Source: DASZHJ01 sp035280245
GTDB taxonomy: Bacteria; Pseudomonadota; Alphaproteobacteria; ATCC43930; CGMCC-115725
Assembly: GCA_035280245.1 (NCBI GenBank)
Contig: DATEGF010000317.1
Location: 1 to 18,227, forward strand
Reading direction: 5' to 3'
Length of the DNA stretch: 18,227 nt
Each line of letters begins with the position of its first letter. Position 1 is the stretch's first letter. A model generated the notes under the pieces. The model worked only from the letters and a program-made list of their open reading frames with translations, was not told the origin of the DNA and searched no databases. Positions 14,045 to 18,227 of the stretch are shown here, in pieces. A program made the translations under genes and the position numbers.

Positions 14045-15496
14045 CTACACAGGCCGCGGAATTTCCGGAACCTGTGCGACAGCTTGCTTCAACAGGTTTC
14101 GCTGGACCTTGCCGCCGTGATTCCGCGGGATCGCGGGAAGCCTGACGATGTGCAAGCGCACGAATTGCAGTGAAAGGCTCGGTTCGATGCGCGCCCAAAG
14201 CTCTTTGTCGTCAACCGGCGTATCCGCAACCGCGACCCATATTTCTTCGCTTCCGTTCGGGTTCGAGACCGAAAACACGCCGACGTCGCGCGCGTTGATG
14301 GCACTCTGCAGGCCGCTCTCGATCACCTCCGGAGCCCACTTTCGGCCGCCGATATTGAGAGCCTCGTCACTCCGGCCCATGATCTGCAATCGACGCGGGC
14401 CATGCAGGACCGCTAGATCGCTGGAAACGAACCAGCCGCCCTGGAAGGCCTCTCTGCTCGTTTCCGGATCCTCGAAATACTCGGTATGCATGAATGGCGA
14501 CTTGATTTTGAGCCTCCCGACCTGGCCGAACGGGAGGACAGCACCGCGTTCGTCGATCACCTCAACCTGGACATTCGGCGACACCATTCCGAACAGACGG
14601 CCTCCGCAGGCAATGCGGGACACATAGCCGACTTCGCGCGTGCCGTAGTCGTCATAGAGAGTGCTCGCCAGTCTCGCGGTCACGTCCGCTCGAAGATCAT
14701 CCGACACAATTGCGCCGAACGTGGTGATCGCGAGATTTCTTGGCTTCACGTAACCCTGCGGAAGCGTATCCAGCACGGCCTTCAGGTCGATCGGAAACAG
14801 GCAGACGTCGGTGATGGCGTGCTCCGACATTGCCACCGCGAGATGGACGCGCGTCTCGAATATGACCGTTGATCCCGCGCGCAGGGCTCCAATCGCGAGG
14901 GTGTAAATCGTGTTCACTTCGAGTGGCAACGTGAGCAAGAATCGGGAACGCTCGGATAATCCGAGCTTCCACGCCCAGCAGTCCGCCCAAGCCTCCAGGG
15001 TTCGACGCGGCGAGCGGATCACCTTCGGCTCGCCGGTCGTACCGGTGGTGCGCAGAATTCGCACGATATCGTTGCCAGATTTTGCCGGCAGCCCGTTGTC
15101 GTCGATCTCCGGAAGCGCGTGCACCTCCTTGAGCCACTCCGGGGTGATGGCGTGGTGCCGCGTGATCGGAGCGTGAGGAAACTCCCACCCGGAGATCACC
15201 AAGCTCAATCGAGCGAATATGCGGTATGCGTCGGGACTCTCCTTCGCAAACAGCGACACGGACGCGATGCCGAGGCGGTCCAGTGCCAGTAGCATGACCC
15301 AGTGGAGATATTGGTGGGCGTGCGCAACTCCAACCCCAACCCACGCTCCATGGGTAAGCCCAAATCCTTGCAACGCCGTCATCATCTTTCTGACGTCGCG
15401 ACCAAAGCGCCGGTAAGTGATCGCGCGGCCGTTGTCCACGAACGCGACGGCGTCCGGACGTTCCGCTGCGTGGAGCTCGATGTAATCCAGCGTCAT
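14045..15496 (-). CDS. AMP-dependent CoA ligase, paralog A
   Basis: 483 residues, from the ATG at 15496 that matches the start of paralog B; the frame runs open to 15697, but that part is antisense to the next gene. It contains the same elements: TTGTTGEPKV P-loop, YDDYGTREVG, FVSSDLA, GRSDEALNIGGRKWAPEVIE hinge and NHGGKVQRNLL with the catalytic lysine. Relative to paralog B it has one extra residue near GGRLFGMVSP and lacks three residues near SLSLQF. No inactivating change is seen. Similarity between the two genes includes about 14 bases before the ATG (GGATGCTTCG then C or T, TCG) and then stops abruptly. Retention of two intact but about 15% different copies suggests different acid specificities, or dosage; the sequence does not say which. 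Confidence 0.9.
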   Translation of the reverse strand: MTLDYIELHAAERPDAVAFVDNGRAITYRRFGRDVRKMMTALQGFGLTHGAWVGVGVAHAHQYLHWVMLLALDRLGIASVSLFAKESPDAYRIFARLSLVISGWEFPHAPITRHHAITPEWLKEVHALPEIDDNGLPAKSGNDIVRILRTTGTTGEPKVIRSPRRTLEAWADCWAWKLGLSERSRFLLTLPLEVNTIYTLAIGALRAGSTVIFETRVHLAVAMSEHAITDVCLFPIDLKAVLDTLPQGYVKPRNLAITTFGAIVSDDLRADVTARLASTLYDDYGTREVGYVSRIACGGRLFGMVSPNVQVEVIDERGAVLPFGQVGRLKIKSPFMHTEYFEDPETSREAFQGGWFVSSDLAVLHGPRRLQIMGRSDEALNIGGRKWAPEVIESGLQSAINARDVGVFSVSNPNGSEEIWVAVADTPVDDKELWARIEPSLSLQFVRLHIVRLPAIPRNHGGKVQRNLLKQAVAQVPEIPRPV

Positions 15497-15557
15497 GGAT
15501 GCTTCGCTCGCCCCGGCTGCCTCGCCCGCCTCTACCGCAAAAGCCCGACTCTGCCGC

Positions 15558-16337
15558 TCAGTACGTACCCGGGTACATCCCGCCGTCGCAGAGCCAGTTT
15601 TGACCCGTGATATAGCTGGCCTGCTGGCTGCAGAGGAAGGCGCACATGGCGCCGAAATCCTCGATGGTGCCGACGCGGCCGGCGGGAATGCTGGCAACGC
15701 GCTCGGCGCGCGCCTGCTCCACCGAGATGTTCCGGTTCCGCGCCGTCGCCTCGAAATTCGCTTTGAGGCGATCCGTATCGATCGCGCCGGGCAGCAGGTT
15801 GTTGATGGTGACGTTGAACTTCACGGTCTTGCGCGAAAGGCCCGCGATGAAGCCGGTCAGGCCCGAGCGCGCGCCGTTCGAGAGACCGAGGATATCGAGC
15901 GGCGCCTTCACCGCGCTCGAGGTGATGTTCACGATCCGGCCAAAGCGCCGCTCGATCATGCCGTCGACGGTCCGCCGGATCAGCTCGATCGGCGTCAGCA
16001 TGTTGGCGTCGAGCGCCTTGATCCAGATGTCGCGGTCCCACTCCCGGAAATCGCCGGGCGGCGGACCGCCAGCGTTGTTCACGAGGATATCGGGATTGGG
16101 ACAGGCTGCGAGCGCCGCCGCTTTGCCTTCATCGGTGGTGATGTCCGCCGCGAGCGCGGTGACCTTGACCCCGGTCTTGCGCCGGATCTCGTCCGCGGTC
16201 GCCTCGAGAGCGGGCTTCCCGCGGGCGAGAATGACGAGGTTGGCGCCTTCCGTGGCGAGCGCCATGGCACAGCCCTTGCCGAGCCCCTTGCTCGCCGCGC
16301 AGACCAGCGCGGTCTTCCCTTTGATGCCGAAATCCAT
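15558..16337 (-). CDS. Divergent short-chain dehydrogenase (FabG-like) lacking the Tyr-Lys pair
   Basis: 259 residues, the usual classical SDR length, with GGGAGAG shortly before the ATG. The Rossmann loop reads CAASKGLG at 13-20, where the canonical form is TGxxxGxG, so Thr and the first Gly are changed. NNAG is intact at 87-90 and NITSS at 137-141 keeps the catalytic Ser region. The active-site stretch that normally reads YxxxK is GLSNGARSGL (151-160), giving Ser153 and Arg157. I recall a recognised subgroup of beta-ketoacyl-reductase-like SDRs with exactly this kind of imperfect cofactor and tetrad match, so this is a lineage feature and not random decay. The reaction is unknown; NAD(P)-dependent redox chemistry may be altered or lost. 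It lies 61 bases upstream of ligase A in the same direction. Confidence 0.88.
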   Translation of the reverse strand: MDFGIKGKTALVCAASKGLGKGCAMALATEGANLVILARGKPALEATADEIRRKTGVKVTALAADITTDEGKAAALAACPNPDILVNNAGGPPPGDFREWDRDIWIKALDANMLTPIELIRRTVDGMIERRFGRIVNITSSAVKAPLDILGLSNGARSGLTGFIAGLSRKTVKFNVTINNLLPGAIDTDRLKANFEATARNRNISVEQARAERVASIPAGRVGTIEDFGAMCAFLCSQQASYITGQNWLCDGGMYPGTY

Positions 16338-16397
16338 GGCCGCTCTCCCTCGCCGAAAATCGAGCGGGCCATCATAGTGTAGAGGCGAGGTGCGGGG

Positions 16398-17276
16398 CTA
16401 CGATCCCGGCACAGGCTTCAGCGATTTGAGGTAGACCGCGATCGCGTGGCGGTCCTCATCCGTGAGCTGGCTCGTGCCTTTCACGACCTCCGCCATGCCC
16501 GAGCCCACCTGGTCGAAATAGGGCAGCTGCCCGGTCTTGAGCACGGTCTCGATGTCCTCGTGGCTCCACTTCCCGATGCCCTTCTCGGGGTCCGGCGTGA
16601 TGTTGGGTGCGCGCTGGCCGTCGGGACCCTGGGGATTGCCGGAATAGGCGAGGCTGGTCTTCAGGGCGCCCATGAAGTTCCGGGGCGTGTGGCACTCGCC
16701 GCAATGGGCGACGGCGTTGGCGAGATAGCTGCCTCGGTTCCAGACCGCGTCGTGCGCAGGGTCGGGCTGCCAGGGTCCTTCACTGAAGAAGAGCAGGCGC
16801 CAGAACACCAGGCCGAAACGGAAGCCAAAAGGCGGCGTCACATCATGGGGCTTGTCGGGCTCCGCGACCGCCGGCTGCGTCTTGAGATAGGCATAGAGGT
16901 CCGCGATGTCGCCGTCGGTCAGGCCCGTGAAGGACGCGAACGGGAATACCGGGAACAGGTGCGTACGCCCGGGCGCGATCCCCTCGCGGAGCGCACGATG
17001 GAACTCGGCCTCGGTCCACTTGCCGATACCGTATTGCGGATCCGGCGTGATGTTGGGTCCGTAGAAAGTCCCGAACGGCGTCGCGAGTGCACGGCCGCCC
17101 GCAAGCGGCTTGCCGTTGTTCTTGACGTCGGTGTGGCAGCTCGCGCAGTCCGCCGCCGAGAAGAGATAGGCGCCGCGCTTCACCGCCTCGTCGTCCGCCT
17201 GCGCCATCGGCGCGGCGGCGATCAAAAGAAGGGCGGCGAAGAATCCGCTTCGCGTGGTTCCCGCCGCCCTCGTCAC
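16398..17276 (-). CDS. Diheme c-type cytochrome
   Basis: 292 residues with a Sec signal (GFFAALLLIAAAPMAQA, cleaved near residue 27) and two heme sites, CASCH at 44-48 and CGECH at 192-196. The two halves are tandem repeats: NITPDPQYGIGKW and NITPDPEKGIGKW recur, and 18 bases (16591-16608 and 17041-17058) are identical. It resembles the cytochrome subunits of membrane-bound alcohol, gluconate and related dehydrogenases, which usually have three hemes, so this is a two-domain relative. It carries electrons in the periplasm. The start is a GTG at 17276 with GGAG only three bases before it, an unusually short gap. It lies six bases after the stop of the c556-type cytochrome, so the two are co-transcribed and probably coupled. 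No dehydrogenase partner is in the window. Confidence 0.9.
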   Translation of the reverse strand: MTRAAGTTRSGFFAALLLIAAAPMAQADDEAVKRGAYLFSAADCASCHTDVKNNGKPLAGGRALATPFGTFYGPNITPDPQYGIGKWTEAEFHRALREGIAPGRTHLFPVFPFASFTGLTDGDIADLYAYLKTQPAVAEPDKPHDVTPPFGFRFGLVFWRLLFFSEGPWQPDPAHDAVWNRGSYLANAVAHCGECHTPRNFMGALKTSLAYSGNPQGPDGQRAPNITPDPEKGIGKWSHEDIETVLKTGQLPYFDQVGSGMAEVVKGTSQLTDEDRHAIAVYLKSLKPVPGS

Positions 17277-17282
17277 AGGCTC

Positions 17283-17756
17283 CTACACTTTCTCTCGATA
17301 GGCACCGTGGCACGTGCTGCAGTTCTTGCCGACCTCGCTCACGGCGCCTTGTACGCCTGCCTTGTCGCCCTTCTGAATGGCCTCCAGCAGCTTCTGCTCA
17401 CCGCTCTTCTGGGTCGCGTAAAGCGCCTTGAACTTACCGAGATCCTGCCAGATCTCCGGCTTGGCGTTGCTCTTCCCGGGTAGGTCCTTGGAACTCGTGC
17501 CGTCCACGAATAGCGTCGGCAGCTTGTCTGCCACCGCAAGCAGATCCTGCGCCTTTGCGAGCGCGGTCGCCTGGTCCGTGCCCTTGTCGCCGGCATAGTC
17601 CAGGATCGCCTTGAGGTTCGGGCCCTCCCCTTTCATCGCGGACTGGCGCTCCTGGACGATCGCGGCCTTGTCCTGGGCGAGGCTGATCGCCGCGCCGATG
17701 CTCATGACCGTCATCACCGCGATGCCTGCGGCAGCCCACCGTGCGTACTGGCTCAT
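17283..17756 (-). CDS. Class II cytochrome c (c556/c' type)
   Basis: 157 residues with an N-terminal signal or anchor segment (about 6-27, ending SLAQ). The heme site CSTCH lies near the C-terminus at 146-150, followed by GAYREKV, the layout of the four-helix cytochrome c' family. RQSAMK at 38-42 supplies Met41 at the position of the sixth heme ligand in low-spin c556 proteins, so I favour c556 over a true five-coordinate cytochrome c'. It is a soluble periplasmic electron carrier. First gene of the two-gene unit with the diheme cytochrome; its promoter must lie in the 227-base spacer shared with the divergent cytochrome gene. Confidence 0.9.
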   Translation of the reverse strand: MSQYARWAAAGIAVMTVMSIGAAISLAQDKAAIVQERQSAMKGEGPNLKAILDYAGDKGTDQATALAKAQDLLAVADKLPTLFVDGTSSKDLPGKSNAKPEIWQDLGKFKALYATQKSGEQKLLEAIQKGDKAGVQGAVSEVGKNCSTCHGAYREKV

Positions 17757-17830
17757 TGGGTTTTCCGTTCTTTGAGTTTGTGAGGGCGCAATGATACCGG
17801 CTCGGTTCCGCAGGGTCGGATCACGAAAAC

Positions 17831-17924
17831 TTTATGCTACGGGCACGTCGAGGTGCCCACGACAACCTCAAAGACTCGCTGCTGCCGCCACTTATTCCAC
17901 GTGGCTAGGAGCCCGGAGCATAAA
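17831..17924. repeat. 94-bp element bounded by 14-bp inverted repeats
   Basis: TTTATGCTACGGGC (17831-17844) and GCCCGGAGCATAAA (17911-17924) are inverted repeats matching at 13 of 14 positions, 66 bases apart. Inside are GGGCAC/GTGCCC (17841-17858), GAGGT/ACCTC (17850-17869), GCCAC/GTGGC (17887-17905) and the palindrome CCACGTGG (17897-17904). It can be drawn as a closing stem with two inner hairpins, or with the first inner hairpin competing with the closing stem. It sits between divergent cytochrome genes, about 75 and 60 bases from their starts. Candidates are a MITE or REP-like repeat, a structured RNA, or operators. No flanking direct repeat was seen. Confidence 0.6.
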
Positions 17925-17983
17925 ATGGACCTAGGCTTGCCACGCCCCGCCCGATCGGTACCATCCCACGTGAGGAGGCGCCC

Positions 17984-18227
17984 ATGAGATTGCTTGCCTT
18001 TATCGGCGTGCTCGCCATCCTCGGCGCGATCGGCGCCGGGTTCTATTTCTTCGGCGGCTATTACAGCGTGGCAGGCACGCAGCCCGATCCGGCGCCCGTG
18101 AAATGGGCACTCGTCCGCGTGCGGAGTGCCTCGATCGAGCGGCATGCGACGGACCGCCCCACCATCCAGCTCGGCGACCCCGAGGTGGTGAAGGCAGGCG
18201 CCCGCGGTTTCGCCGAGCTCGGCTGTG
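17984..18227 (+). CDS. Probable c-type cytochrome, N-terminal part (cut by window end)
   Basis: 81 codons are visible from the ATG at 17984, which has an excellent TGAGGAGG five bases upstream. The product begins MRLLAFIGVLAILGAIGAG, a membrane anchor or uncleaved signal, followed by YFFGGYYSVAGTQPDP and KWALVRVRSASIERHA. The visible part ends ARGFAELGC, and the next base is G. In relatives I know, this cysteine is the first of the CxxCH heme site (as in ERGCVNCHG), so heme attachment lies just beyond the edge. It would be a membrane-anchored periplasmic electron carrier. It is divergent from the two-gene cytochrome unit, forming a three-cytochrome cluster. The family call is strong by pattern, but the heme motif itself is not in view. 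Confidence 0.75.
   Translation, partial: MRLLAFIGVLAILGAIGAGFYFFGGYYSVAGTQPDPAPVKWALVRVRSASIERHATDRPTIQLGDPEVVKAGARGFAELGC

Noticed and set aside
13899..14198. Minus-strand frame beginning MGAHRTEPF, similar to one at the end of ligase B
   Set aside because: The similarity exists only because both frames are alternative readings of the duplicated ligase ends; no independent gene is needed.
16446..17483. Long plus-strand open frame (345 codons) opposite the two cytochrome genes
   Set aside because: It spans two real genes on the other strand that carry CxxCH motifs and signal peptides. It has no motif or ribosome site of its own.
17837..18145. 102-codon minus-strand frame across the cytochrome spacer
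   Set aside because: Most of it is antisense to the cytochrome that starts at 17984. The tail over the inverted-repeat element is noted as part of that element, not as a gene.

Overview
The window reads as chromosomal DNA of a G+C-rich proteobacterium, most likely an alphaproteobacterium. That assignment is inferred from the gene mix: an intracellular polyhydroxybutyrate depolymerase, a beta-keto acid cleavage enzyme, many CoA ligases and clustered c-type cytochromes. No rRNA, tRNA, CRISPR array or phage gene was seen. Nearly all genes lie on the minus strand. The plus-strand exceptions are a nucleotidyltransferase at the left edge, a CoA ligase at 9082-10617 and a cytochrome c cut by the right edge.

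Layout. 1-2669: the end of a MobA-like nucleotidyltransferase, a DUF2846-type lipoprotein and a secreted phosphoesterase of the phospholipase C/acid phosphatase family, which ends at a 14-bp perfect hairpin. 2805-6380: polyhydroxybutyrate depolymerase, beta-keto acid cleavage enzyme and both subunits of a 3-oxoacid CoA-transferase. This block converges on acetoacetate: the cleavage enzyme makes acetoacetate, polymer breakdown yields its precursor 3-hydroxybutyrate, and the transferase turns acetoacetate into acetoacetyl-CoA. 6522-8959: a small unknown protein, then kynureninase preceded by an alpha/beta-hydrolase that is probably the kynurenine formamidase, giving N-formylkynurenine to anthranilate. 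9082-10617: a divergently transcribed acyl-CoA synthetase behind a possible 15-codon leader ORF.

10614-15510 is the most disturbed part. Two diverged paralogous CoA ligases flank an MHS-type proton symporter. Next to them lie the decayed tail of a third ligase copy and a scrap of an IS256-family transposase whose second half is inverted relative to its first. Two sampled lines suggest this block is richer in A+T than its neighbours. It looks like a mobile or amplified module for taking up an organic acid and activating it to a CoA thioester. Upstream in the same direction is a divergent short-chain dehydrogenase that lacks the usual Tyr-Lys catalytic pair.

16398-18227: a two-gene cytochrome c unit (a c556/c'-type monoheme and a diheme protein), and a third cytochrome c gene starting in the opposite direction. 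The 227-bp spacer between them holds a 94-bp element bounded by 14-bp inverted repeats with one mismatch, with further palindromes inside. It is the least explained structure in the window.
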